A DNA stretch of 64,000 nucleotides, taken from assembly GCA_036395115.1 (NCBI GenBank), contig DASWDU010000032.1:44368-108367 (forward strand). Direction: 5' to 3'. The DNA comes from Thermoplasmata archaeon. GTDB lineage: Archaea > Thermoplasmatota > Thermoplasmata > RBG-16-68-12. Position 1 is the first letter of the stretch; each line of letters opens with the position of its first letter. The notes under the pieces were generated by a model, which saw only the letters and a list, made by a program, of their open reading frames with translations, was not told the DNA's origin and searched no databases. Below are positions 40,806 through 48,773 of this stretch, piece by piece. A program made the position numbers and the translations under genes.

Positions 40806-42068
40806 ATGGCGGAGGCGGGGGGAACAGTCAAAGGCTCGTCGAAAGTCGTACTCGCGATCTTGATCGCGCTTGTCGTGATCCTAGGCGGGACGACGACGTA
40901 CTTGGCAATCCGGTCCGTGCAGCCACCGACGGCTGTCACATACGTGATCGGCGTTGAAATCGCCGTGAGCGGCTCCTACGCATCGGACGGTCCCTTGCGA
41001 CGCGACGGGGCGTTCCTCGCGATCACCCAAATGAATACGGAGCTAGCGGCTGCCGGATCGCCCATCCATTTCGAAAAGATCCACGTCGACTCGATGGCGC
41101 AGGGCGCTACGGCCGTGACTGCGTTCGAGCAGCTCGTCGCGGCGGGAGTGAAAGTCGTCGTCGGACCCCTTTCTAGCGCGGAGGTCGGATCCGTCGCACC
41201 CCTCGCAGACTCGAACCACGTTGTCGCGATCAGCCCCTCGGCCACGGCGCCTCGCCTCGCGCTCGACGACTTCGTCTTCCGCGTCGCGCCGAACGACGCG
41301 TTCCAAGCGAGCGCCCTCGCGGAGCTGTTCGGTGAACTCGGCTATACGAAGGTCGCGGTCATGGCCCGCGACGACGACTATGGCCGCGGAATCGCGAACT
41401 TCACGGAGGGCATCTTCGAGGCCGCGCCGTATAACGGGGTCGTGGAGAAGACCTTCTACTCGACGCAGTCTGGGACGGACTACGCGCCTCCGGTGGCCGC
41501 CCTCAGCGCTCAAGTCGGGACCCCCGCGGCCACCACGGCGGTCCTCCTTGTCGCCTTCGAGGACGACGGGATCGGCATCCTTAACCTCGCGAGACAGGAC
41601 CCGAATTTGAGCCAAGTCCGGTGGTTCGGATCCGAGAGCGTGACCCGGCCGAAGTACGTCGACCCGAGCACGCCCGCCGAAATCAAGGATTTCCTCGTGA
41701 GCCGGAACATGACGGGGTTCTTCCCGTTCCCGCAGCAATCCCCGGTCGTGGAGAAATTCGTGGCCGACTACCAGGCCGCCTACGGACGCGCCCCCTCGCC
41801 GTACGCCTACTACTCGTACGACGCGGCGATGATTGCGATGTTGTCAATCCTCCGCGCGGGCAAGTACGATGGAGACGCCATCCGCGCGATGGTGCCAATC
41901 GTCGGGGAGACGTACATCGGTGCGAGCGGCCACAAGATCTTCGACCAGTTCGGTGACTACGCGGCCGCCGACTACCGGATCTGGAACATCCGTCTCGAAG
42001 GATCGAATTACGTCTTCAAGCAAATCGGCACCTGGTTCTACCTGACCGGGACCATCGAGTGGGACTGA
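40806..42068 (+). CDS. livK: ABC transporter substrate-binding protein (LivK/Leu-Ile-Val type)
   Basis: A 420-residue periplasmic-binding-type protein with an N-terminal membrane anchor (VVLAILIALVVILGGTTTYLAI, residues 10-31). The type I binding fold is shown by VIGVEIAVSGSYASDGPLRRDGAFLAI, KVVVGPLSSAEVGSVAPLADSNHVVAISPSATAP and YYSYDAAMIAMLSILRAGKYDG. The ligand is an amino acid or related compound. A GTTTTAGTG box about 29 nt upstream could give this gene its own higher-level promoter inside the operon. Confidence 0.92.
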   Translation: MAEAGGTVKGSSKVVLAILIALVVILGGTTTYLAIRSVQPPTAVTYVIGVEIAVSGSYASDGPLRRDGAFLAITQMNTELAAAGSPIHFEKIHVDSMAQGATAVTAFEQLVAAGVKVVVGPLSSAEVGSVAPLADSNHVVAISPSATAPRLALDDFVFRVAPNDAFQASALAELFGELGYTKVAVMARDDDYGRGIANFTEGIFEAAPYNGVVEKTFYSTQSGTDYAPPVAALSAQVGTPAATTAVLLVAFEDDGIGILNLARQDPNLSQVRWFGSESVTRPKYVDPSTPAEIKDFLVSRNMTGFFPFPQQSPVVEKFVADYQAAYGRAPSPYAYYSYDAAMIAMLSILRAGKYDGDAIRAMVPIVGETYIGASGHKIFDQFGDYAAADYRIWNIRLEGSNYVFKQIGTWFYLTGTIEWD

Positions 42069-42081
42069 GGGAGCCCGTCAC

Positions 42082-42861
42082 GTGGGGCCAGAGGAAGGAC
42101 ACAGGAAGCCCTTCCTTCGGCTCGAAGACGTGCGGAAGCATTTCGGCGGCGTCCACGCCGTGGACGGCGTCACCGCCGACGTCCGCGAGGGGGAGCTGCT
42201 TGGTCTCATCGGGCCGAACGGCAGCGGCAAGACGACCCTGTTCAACGTGATCTCGGGCGTACACAAGCCCGACAGCGGAACCATCCTCTTCCAGGGAGAG
42301 CGAATCGACGCCCTTGAGCCGAACGAGATCTTCGCTCGAGGTGTCGTGCGTTGCTTCCAGAACCCGCGGCTCTTCCGCGGCATGACGGTTCTGGAGAACG
42401 CCCTCGTCCCGCCGCGGGATCAGATCGGCGAGAAGGCGCGCCACGCGGCGTTCCCCTCCCGGTGGACGGACCAGGAACTCCGCCTCGCTGCTAAGGCCTT
42501 GCAGACGCTCGCCGCCCAGCAACTCGCGGGCGTGAGGTCTCACTGGTCCGGAGAAATCTCCGGCGGGCAGATGAAGCTGCTCGAGCTCTCGCGGGCGCTC
42601 ATGGGGGAGCCGCGTCTCCTCCTCCTGGATGAGCCCACGGCGGGCGTTGCGCCGAAGCTTGCGGGGGAAATCTTCGAGGGGATCGTTCGCCTTCAAAAGG
42701 ACCTCGGCTTGACGTTCGTCGTGATCGAGCACCGCCTGGAGGTCCTCTTCGACTACGTCGAGCGGTTGCTCGTGATGCACCAGGGGAAGATTCTCTTCTC
42801 CGGCCACCCCGACGAAGCCGTGAAAGACCCCAACGTGGTCGACGCCTATCTCGGAGAGTGA
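42082..42861 (+). CDS. livG: ABC transporter ATP-binding protein LivG
   Basis: A 259-residue ATPase: Walker A GPNGSGKTT, the LivG-type PRLFRGMTVLENALVPPRD block, signature SGGQMKLLEL, Walker B LLLLDEPTAG and the switch histidine in VVIEHRL. Start GTG 42082 is 13 nt after livK. It powers the LivHM permease together with LivF. Confidence 0.92.
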   Translation: MGPEEGHRKPFLRLEDVRKHFGGVHAVDGVTADVREGELLGLIGPNGSGKTTLFNVISGVHKPDSGTILFQGERIDALEPNEIFARGVVRCFQNPRLFRGMTVLENALVPPRDQIGEKARHAAFPSRWTDQELRLAAKALQTLAAQQLAGVRSHWSGEISGGQMKLLELSRALMGEPRLLLLDEPTAGVAPKLAGEIFEGIVRLQKDLGLTFVVIEHRLEVLFDYVERLLVMHQGKILFSGHPDEAVKDPNVVDAYLGE

Positions 42862-42865
42862 CGGC

Positions 42866-43585
42866 CTGGGGAGTCTCGCCCTCGATGCGATCGATATCGC
42901 TTGCGGCTACGGGAAAGCGGTCGTGGTGCAAGGCATGTCCGCCCACCTCGATTCAGGGGAAATCGTCGCCCTCGTTGGCCCGAACGGGAGCGGCAAGAGC
43001 ACGTTCCTGAAGGCGATCGTCGGCCTGGCGTCCCTCTTCGAAGGCCGCGTCTTGTTCGATGGACACGACGTGACGACGCTCCCTCCGGAGGAGAAAGCCC
43101 AGATGGGACTCGGCTACGTGCCCCAGGTCGACAACACGTTCGGGGACCTCACGATCCGGGAGAACCTGGAGATGGGCGCGTACGCAATCCGGGACCGCGC
43201 GCAGGTGGCGGAGGACCTGGACCGCGTGTTCGCCCTGTTCTCGATCCTCGGCGAGCGGCGTTCCCAGTCCGCGTTAACGCTGAGCGGCGGGGAGCGGCAG
43301 ATGCTCGGGATCGGACGGGCCTTGATGGCCCGGCCGCGGGTCCTGCTCCTCGACGAACCGACCGCGGCCCTCGCGCCAAAGATGGTCAACGAACTCTTCC
43401 GGCGAATCGCCCAGATTCGGGACTCCGGCGTTCCGATCCTCCTCGTCGAGCAACATGCGAAGCGCGCGCTCGAGATCGCCGACCGAGGCTACGTCCTCGT
43501 GGCGGGCCGGAAGGCGATGGAGGGCACCGGCGCGGAGATCCTGGCCAGGGAGGACCTGAAGAAGATCTTCCTCGGCCGCAAGTAG
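42866..43585 (+). CDS. livF: ABC transporter ATP-binding protein LivF, apparent CTG start
   Basis: A 239-residue ATPase: LALDAIDIACGYGKAVVVQG, Walker A GPNGSGKST, signature LSGGERQMLGI, Walker B LLLDEPTAAL and H-loop LLVEQHAKRAL. The first standard in-frame start is GTG 42923, which would remove the first strand and the conserved ACGYGK loop. CTG 42866, 4 nt after the livG stop and about 9 nt after a GGAG, restores the normal LivF length. The bases before it (ACGGC-CTG) match those before the livH CTG. Confidence 0.85.
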   Translation: MGSLALDAIDIACGYGKAVVVQGMSAHLDSGEIVALVGPNGSGKSTFLKAIVGLASLFEGRVLFDGHDVTTLPPEEKAQMGLGYVPQVDNTFGDLTIRENLEMGAYAIRDRAQVAEDLDRVFALFSILGERRSQSALTLSGGERQMLGIGRALMARPRVLLLDEPTAALAPKMVNELFRRIAQIRDSGVPILLVEQHAKRALEIADRGYVLVAGRKAMEGTGAEILAREDLKKIFLGRK

Positions 43586-43631
43586 ACCCGAGGGGTTCTT
43601 AGCGAACGGCCGGTTGACCCCCGCGGCATCC

Positions 43632-44522
43632 ATGGCCGCCCGCATCCACGTCGTCTGGTACACGGACCCGCACAACATCTGGTGCTGGGGCTGCGAGCCG
43701 ATGGTCCGACGGCTCCAGGTCGTCTATCCGGACGCCGTTGAGGTCGAGGTCCGGATGGGCGGCCTGTTCGAGGACTTCACCCCGGTCCGGGAGCAGTGGG
43801 CGCGGATGTCCGGCGGCCGATGGACCGCGTCCGTGCTCGCGTTCTTCGAGGCCGTTGCCGAGCAGCACCGCATGCCGATGAACTCACAGCGCATGATCGA
43901 GAACGTCGACGATTTCGATTCGACGTGGCCCGCGTGCATCGCCGTCAAGGCCGCGGAGCTCCAGGGCCGCGACGCCGCCGCGCGATACCTGCGAGCCCTG
44001 CGGGAGGCGTGGTGCCTCGACGGCCGGCCGATCCACCGGCGGGGCGTGCAAATCGAGGTCGCGAGCGAGTCGGGGCTGGATCCAGACGCCTTCGAGACGG
44101 CCCTGGAAGACGGGCGCGCCGAGAACGCGTTCCGGAACGACCGCGAGGAGTGCGAGCGTCACGAGGTCACGGGATTCCCGACGTTTGAGATCACGCGGGA
44201 CGAAACGACCGCGCGAATCAATGGCTGGCAGCCGTGGGAGGTACTCGAAGACGTCCTGCGGAAAGTCGACGCGGATGTCGTGCCAAAGGTGCTCGAGCCG
44301 ACCGAGAAATCGGTCCTCGCCGTCCTCCGCCGATACGATCGGTGCGCGACGCGCGAGATCGCCGCAATCCTCGGGGTAACGGACGACGACGCGGAACTCC
44401 TCCTCGAGGACCTGGAGGGACGCGGCAGGGTGAGCCCTCGGACGGTCGGGAACGGGCTCGTGTGGGAAGCGGCCCAAGGGATCAGGGAGGCCGAAGCGGA
44501 GCGGGATCGCGCGGTCCTGTGA
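43632..44522 (+). CDS. DsbA/FrnE-like oxidoreductase fused to a C-terminal HTH
   Basis: A 296-residue two-domain protein. Residues 1-205 are a DsbA-family thioredoxin fold with active site WCWGCEP (CxxC) preceded by VVWYTDPHNI, and a helical insertion (RMIENVDDFDSTWPACIAVKAAELQG) like that of FrnE-type predicted dithiol-disulfide isomerases. GFPTFEI supplies the cis-proline. Residues 225-290 look like a winged helix (EPTEKSVLAVLRRYDRCATREIAAILGVTDDDAELLLEDLEGRGRV). ATG 43632 starts the fold. It may be a redox-responsive regulator (inference). Confidence 0.83.
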   Translation: MAARIHVVWYTDPHNIWCWGCEPMVRRLQVVYPDAVEVEVRMGGLFEDFTPVREQWARMSGGRWTASVLAFFEAVAEQHRMPMNSQRMIENVDDFDSTWPACIAVKAAELQGRDAAARYLRALREAWCLDGRPIHRRGVQIEVASESGLDPDAFETALEDGRAENAFRNDREECERHEVTGFPTFEITRDETTARINGWQPWEVLEDVLRKVDADVVPKVLEPTEKSVLAVLRRYDRCATREIAAILGVTDDDAELLLEDLEGRGRVSPRTVGNGLVWEAAQGIREAEAERDRAVL

Positions 44523-44537
44523 CCGGCGCCGACGTCC

Positions 44538-45014
44538 TCACGGGAGGTCCGGGAACAGCTCGCGGCGCGACGGCGGCGACTCGGAAGGACGCACGGGAAT
44601 CTCCCACTCCCGCGCGAGGTGGTCGCCGATGCCCTTGATTCGCTCCATGTCTCCGTCCCATTCCTCGAGCACCGATGCGAACCGCGTCTCGAGATCTTGC
44701 ACCTGGCGGATCACCCGCTTCTCCAGCCGGTTCGATTCCCGGCCCTCGTAGACGACGTACAGCAGGAGGCGAGGTCCGCGGCCGAAGGCGACCTGGTGCC
44801 GGTCCCCGAGCTCGATGCTCCGCACGCTGCCGATGCCGAGGCTGTGGAACGAATCGTCCATGAAATTCTGGACCGCACTGAACATCGACGCGATGAGGTC
44901 CGGATCCTTGTCCGAGCCGGAGCGGCGGGAGAGGTGGACGAGCGGCGTCCCGCCGGCGTCGGTCAGGTAGACGTGCTCGACCGTGCGCCGAAACACGTGC
45001 GGGAAGCCGAACAC
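44538..45014 (-). CDS. Roadblock/longin-like domain protein
   Basis: A 158-residue protein with a roadblock/LC7-like pattern: VEHVYLTDAGGTPLVHLSRR, ASMFSAVQNFMDDSFHSLGI, VRSIELGDRHQVAFGRGPRLLLYVVYEGRES and a helical C-terminus. Archaeal members of this fold work with small GTPases or ATPases. GTG 45014 was chosen because a TATA box (GGATTAATG, 45038-45046) lies about 28 nt upstream; the long N-terminal open frame is beyond it and of random composition. Confidence 0.72.
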   Translation of the reverse strand: MFGFPHVFRRTVEHVYLTDAGGTPLVHLSRRSGSDKDPDLIASMFSAVQNFMDDSFHSLGIGSVRSIELGDRHQVAFGRGPRLLLYVVYEGRESNRLEKRVIRQVQDLETRFASVLEEWDGDMERIKGIGDHLAREWEIPVRPSESPPSRRELFPDLP

Positions 45015-45083
45015 AATCCGAGCGGTTGTCGTGCCGGCATTAATCCCTTGGGAGGCGATTATCCGGGGCGATAGCCGCAGGCC

Positions 45084-45203
45084 ATGCCCCGACCGAACCC
45101 TGATGTACCCGCCGGCCTCTCCCGGCCCGAGGGGGGCGGCGTGTCCTATCTGGTCCTCATCGGCGGCGCGTTGATTGCCGTACAAGGAACTCGGCCGGCG
45201 TAG
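45084..45203 (+). CDS. Possible 39-residue membrane miniprotein
   Basis: A short ATG-started frame: MPRPNPDVPAGLSRPEGGG, then one hydrophobic helix (VSYLVLIGGALIAVQ) and stop. A GATTATCC box lies about 25 nt upstream. It is divergent from the roadblock-like gene. It may be a real single-span peptide, but the evidence is only the frame and the promoter-like box. Confidence 0.35.
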   Translation: MPRPNPDVPAGLSRPEGGGVSYLVLIGGALIAVQGTRPA

Positions 45204-45211
45204 GCCGCGCC

Positions 45212-45484
45212 TCACCTCGTCGCGGTCCGAGCGCTCGCCTTGCGGCCGTTGCCGATTCCGGGGACGAGCGCCTTGACGGCCTTCGCCAAGGTCCGGAACA
45301 CCCCGACGGATCCGGCCCCGCGACGCCTCCGCCACTTGCCCGCCGCGCCGGCCGCCGCCTGCGCGAACAGGAACTCCGGCCCGATCCCGGGCCCGTATTC
45401 CTGCCGGACGTACGCGGCGATTTCGGCGAACCTGTGCGGCTTCATTCGTTCCTCGATCACGGCCCTTCCGTACATTGCCATCAT
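45212..45484 (-). CDS. Small basic hypothetical protein
   Basis: A 90-residue protein with MYGRAVIEERMKPHRFAEIA, AYVRQEYGPGIGPEFLFAQAAAG and a strongly basic second half (GKWRRRRGAGSVGVFRTLAK, then GNGRKASARTATR). The family is not recognised. Met14 is a possible alternative start. A 9-bp hairpin (45497-45522) sits directly upstream. Confidence 0.55.
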   Translation of the reverse strand: MMAMYGRAVIEERMKPHRFAEIAAYVRQEYGPGIGPEFLFAQAAAGAAGKWRRRRGAGSVGVFRTLAKAVKALVPGIGNGRKASARTATR

Positions 45485-45496
45485 GGTGTGGTTCTC

Positions 45497-45522
45497 CTAG
45501 GCGCCCTTTTCCAGGCGCCTAG
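45497..45522. repeat. Inverted repeat (hairpin) upstream of two divergent genes
   Basis: CTAGGCGCC and GGCGCCTAG are perfect 9-bp arms around an 8-nt loop (CTTTTCCA). It lies 12 nt upstream of the 45484 gene and about 110 nt upstream of the STAND gene, so it could be an operator for either or a 5' hairpin of the small gene. Confidence 0.65.
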
Positions 45523-45635
45523 ATGGCCGAAGGGGGGAGGGACCCATGTGCGTGCCTCAGTAGGTACAATGTAACTCCGCGAAATCGCGGTGCGACCGTG
45601 GGCCCGCCCATACGTTCTTACGCGCGCATCCCGCT

Positions 45636-48458
45636 GTGCGTGAGCCGGTGCCCGTCGTGCGCCTGACGGCCAAAGAGCGCATCCTAATCCACCTCGCGGA
45701 TTACGCGAAGTACGCGGACGTCGTCGAGGTGACGCCGGAAATCGGACAGGAAGGAATCGCGCACGCGGCCGACATCTACGTGCAACACGTGCGGCAGTTC
45801 CTCGACCCGCTCCTCAAGGAAGGGCTCGTGCGGGAACGGACCGCGCACGTCAAAGGCCACCGCCGGCGCCTCAAGGTGTACGACCTCACGGACTCCGGCC
45901 GGCTCTCGGCGTCCCGCCTACGGGAGCAGGTCCGTGGCGAACGGATCCGGGTCCGCGATGCGACCGGCGTGCGCGAGACCACGGTCGGGGAGGTCGTCCG
46001 GGAGGCGTCCGGCAAAATCACCATCGCCTCCCTGATGCGCGCAGCGGGGGAAGAAGAAGTCGTCGACCTGAGCGCGCTTGGAGCGGTTGCAACTCCTGGA
46101 ATGGTGGCGCGGCTCGCGGAGGCGCCCCGTGTCGCCGTCTTTGTGGGCCGCCAGGATGAGCTCGACGCCCTCACCCGAGAGGAGGCAGGCCCCCGCGTCT
46201 TCGTCATCCGAGGAGTCGCAGGAATCGGAAAGTCGAGTTTGGCCGCGAAGGCGTGCGAGAAACTCAAGGGTTCGCACAACGCGTACTGGCACCAGATCCG
46301 GCCGTGGGACACCCGTCCATCTGTGCTCGCGGGCCTTGGCGACTTCCTCGCGGCCGTCGGCCGCCCCGGTCTGCGCGCCGTCCTCGCTCGCGGTGAGGCG
46401 GCGGGCGCGGACTCCGTCATACGGGACGACCTCCGAGGGGCGCATTGTCTCCTCGTCTTCGACGACGCCCACGAGGCGATCCCGGAGGTCCTCGACTTTC
46501 TCCGGTTCCTGAAAGACGTGATCGCGGACGCGCCGGACGGCCGGGCAATCGTCTTGTCGCGGCGGACGGCGGCCTTCTACGATCGACGGGACGTCGCGAT
46601 CCGACACGTCGTGCGGGAGATCGACCTGCAGGGCCTCGGCCGCGACGAGATTGCCGCACTCCTGCCGGCGGACTCCGACGGAAGGCGTCTCGCCACGATT
46701 GCGGAGCGGCTCGGGGGCCATCCACTGTTCGTCGAGCTCCTTCGGTCCGCGCCGGCGCGCGGCATCGCAGCTCCCTCCCTCACCGACGTGCGCCGGTTCA
46801 TCGAGGAAGAGATCTACGCGGAGCTGTCCGAGCCGGAGCGACGGATGATGAAAGCCGCCGCCCTTTACGAGGTGCCGTTCCCCCGCGACGCCGCGTTCAT
46901 CGAGCCGTCCCTGTCGCACGACGTCTTCCTCGCGCTGACGACGAAGTCCCTGATCCGCCCGGTGGGTGAGGACGCCTTCGGCGTCCACGACACGATCCGC
47001 GATTTCTTCACGTCAATCCTGACGGAGTCCGAACGGAAGGCGCTCGCCCCCGCCGCCATCGCGCGGCTCCTCCGGATGGCGGACGCGGCGAGCGCGTCGA
47101 AGGACTTCGTCGCGGCGCTGAATGCGCTGTCGAACGCCCTCGAGCTCGCGATGACTCGGGAGCAGACCGCCACGTCGTCGGAGGGCCTCGGAGACGCATA
47201 CGAGCGACTCGGCGACCTCCCGGCGGCCCTGGCGGCGTACGCGGAGGCGATGCGGAACGTCGAGGAACCGGAGTCGCTCGCGCGGTTGCACCGCAAGAGC
47301 GCCGCGGCCCTCCAAGTCCGGGGCGAGAACGGTCGCGCCGCCGTCGAAATCGAGGCGGGCTTCAAGGCGCTCGTCGAGCGTGACAGCGCGGAGCGGGGAT
47401 GGCTCAACCTCGTGGCGTGTCGGGTCGCATTCGGCCGAGAGGACTGGGCGGAGGCGCGGGACCATGGGGAGGCCGCATTGGCGTCGTTCCGGGCGATGGG
47501 AGACTCGCAGGGCGAAGCGGAGACCCTGCTGCAGCTCGGCGCGTCCGAGATCCGCTCCCCCGGCGCCCGACCGAACGGAGTGGAGCGGTACCTCCTCGGC
47601 GCGCTCCAGGCTCTCGGGTCCGGAGGGGACCCGGAGTTCCAGGTCCGCGTGAACGTCTCCCTGGCGAACCTGTATGCGTACCGGATTGGGGACGTCGAGA
47701 GGGCGAGACGCCATCTCGCGGCGGTGCGCTCGCTTGAACCGTCGATCGCGGATCCGCACGTCCTCCGTTCCGTCCTGATGCTGCAGGGATGGTTCGCCCT
47801 CTACCAGGAGGCGGACTTCGATGCGGCGGAGGGATTCTTCACGCGGGCCGCGGACCTGGCCCGTCGGATCCACGACCGCCTCACCGCCGTGTTCGCGGAC
47901 CAAGGCATCGCCCAGGCCCTCTTCTTCCGCGGGGACATCGATACGGCACGCCGCCGGCTCGAGGCGTTCGCCGCGGAAGTCCGGGAGGTTGCGGGCCCGG
48001 GAGAGGAGGTCGAAGCCCTCTGGTCCATCGCGGAATGTGCGCTCATCCTCGGAGACGTGGACGGTTTCCGGAAGATCGCAGCGGAATTCCGCAATCCGCG
48101 GGTGGCCGGGAGCCTCGATGCACGACCGCTCCAAACCCGCGTCCTCGAAGGACTGGAGCGGCTGATCCAGGGAGATCGCGACGGATCCCGTGCGTCCTTT
48201 GAGGAGGCGGTCCGCCTCGCCGAGACGAGCTATCTCGCGGGCGAGGCCGTCCCCACGGCCTTCGCGCATTTCTACTACGGCGTCGCTCTGCGCGCGATGG
48301 GGGCCGAATCCCAGGGGACGGCTCACGTCCGCAAGGCCCGCGAACTCCTAGAACGGAGCGGCTTCCGCGCCCAGCTCGAGGCGATCGTCCGTGACGAGCC
48401 TCGCCTGGTCGCGTCGCTCCGCGACGGAGTCGCCGAGTCGGGGGCGAAGTCCCACTAG
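45636..48458 (+). CDS. HTH-STAND NTPase-TPR regulator
   Basis: A 940-residue three-part protein. Residues 10-100 form a winged helix (RLTAKERILIHLADYAKYAD; DPLLKEGLVRERTAHVKGHRRRLKVYDLT). Residues 165-480 form a STAND-type ATPase with FVGRQDELDAL, Walker A RGVAGIGKSS (192-201), Walker B LLVFDDAHE and a downstream RxF/HDTIRDFF winged region. The rest (about 500-930) is a helical TPR-like array (SSEGLGDAYERLGDLPAALAA and further units). Such proteins are ligand-triggered signalling switches. GTG 45636 is the first start; GTG 45657 is possible. Confidence 0.85.
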   Translation: MREPVPVVRLTAKERILIHLADYAKYADVVEVTPEIGQEGIAHAADIYVQHVRQFLDPLLKEGLVRERTAHVKGHRRRLKVYDLTDSGRLSASRLREQVRGERIRVRDATGVRETTVGEVVREASGKITIASLMRAAGEEEVVDLSALGAVATPGMVARLAEAPRVAVFVGRQDELDALTREEAGPRVFVIRGVAGIGKSSLAAKACEKLKGSHNAYWHQIRPWDTRPSVLAGLGDFLAAVGRPGLRAVLARGEAAGADSVIRDDLRGAHCLLVFDDAHEAIPEVLDFLRFLKDVIADAPDGRAIVLSRRTAAFYDRRDVAIRHVVREIDLQGLGRDEIAALLPADSDGRRLATIAERLGGHPLFVELLRSAPARGIAAPSLTDVRRFIEEEIYAELSEPERRMMKAAALYEVPFPRDAAFIEPSLSHDVFLALTTKSLIRPVGEDAFGVHDTIRDFFTSILTESERKALAPAAIARLLRMADAASASKDFVAALNALSNALELAMTREQTATSSEGLGDAYERLGDLPAALAAYAEAMRNVEEPESLARLHRKSAAALQVRGENGRAAVEIEAGFKALVERDSAERGWLNLVACRVAFGREDWAEARDHGEAALASFRAMGDSQGEAETLLQLGASEIRSPGARPNGVERYLLGALQALGSGGDPEFQVRVNVSLANLYAYRIGDVERARRHLAAVRSLEPSIADPHVLRSVLMLQGWFALYQEADFDAAEGFFTRAADLARRIHDRLTAVFADQGIAQALFFRGDIDTARRRLEAFAAEVREVAGPGEEVEALWSIAECALILGDVDGFRKIAAEFRNPRVAGSLDARPLQTRVLEGLERLIQGDRDGSRASFEEAVRLAETSYLAGEAVPTAFAHFYYGVALRAMGAESQGTAHVRKARELLERSGFRAQLEAIVRDEPRLVASLRDGVAESGAKSH

Positions 48459-48610
48459 CGCCGGGGCCGCCCACCGATCTGGGCGCGCAGGTCAAAGAGC
48501 TGCCCAATCCAGTAGTCGATCACGGCCAGCTGCTGCTGGGCGGGCATCCCGCCTTTCCGATACGACGCGAGCTTTTGCTCGAGCGTTCGGAACGTCTTGA
48601 TGATGTTCAC
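48455..48610 (-). CDS. Small helical hypothetical protein
   Basis: A 51-residue protein: IIKTFRTLEQKLASYRKGGM, then PAQQQLAVIDYWIGQLFDLRAQ. GTG 48610 is about 20 nt downstream of an AATTTTT stretch, so a leaderless transcript is possible. Its stop overlaps that of the STAND gene by 4 nt. It could be an unrelated small regulator. Confidence 0.5.
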   Translation of the reverse strand: MNIIKTFRTLEQKLASYRKGGMPAQQQLAVIDYWIGQLFDLRAQIGGRPRR

Positions 48611-48744
48611 GGGAGGCCACGGCCAAAAATTCTCTCCTCTTGCGACGGTTCTCTCCGGCAAATCCGAACTCCCCTCGGGGCCGCATCGAGCGATTCATCT
48701 AAAAACCTTCCGAGTCGCCGCTGCGGATCGACTCCGAAGGGAAT

Positions 48745-48752
48745 CTTATATG
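48745..48752 (+). promoter_or_regulatory. TATA box of the DEAD-box helicase gene
   Basis: CTTATATG centred about 25 nt upstream of ATG 48774. The in-frame ATG at 48750 is inside this box and is therefore unlikely to be the start. Confidence 0.7.
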
Positions 48753-48773
48753 TTCCCGGCCCTACCGCCATCG

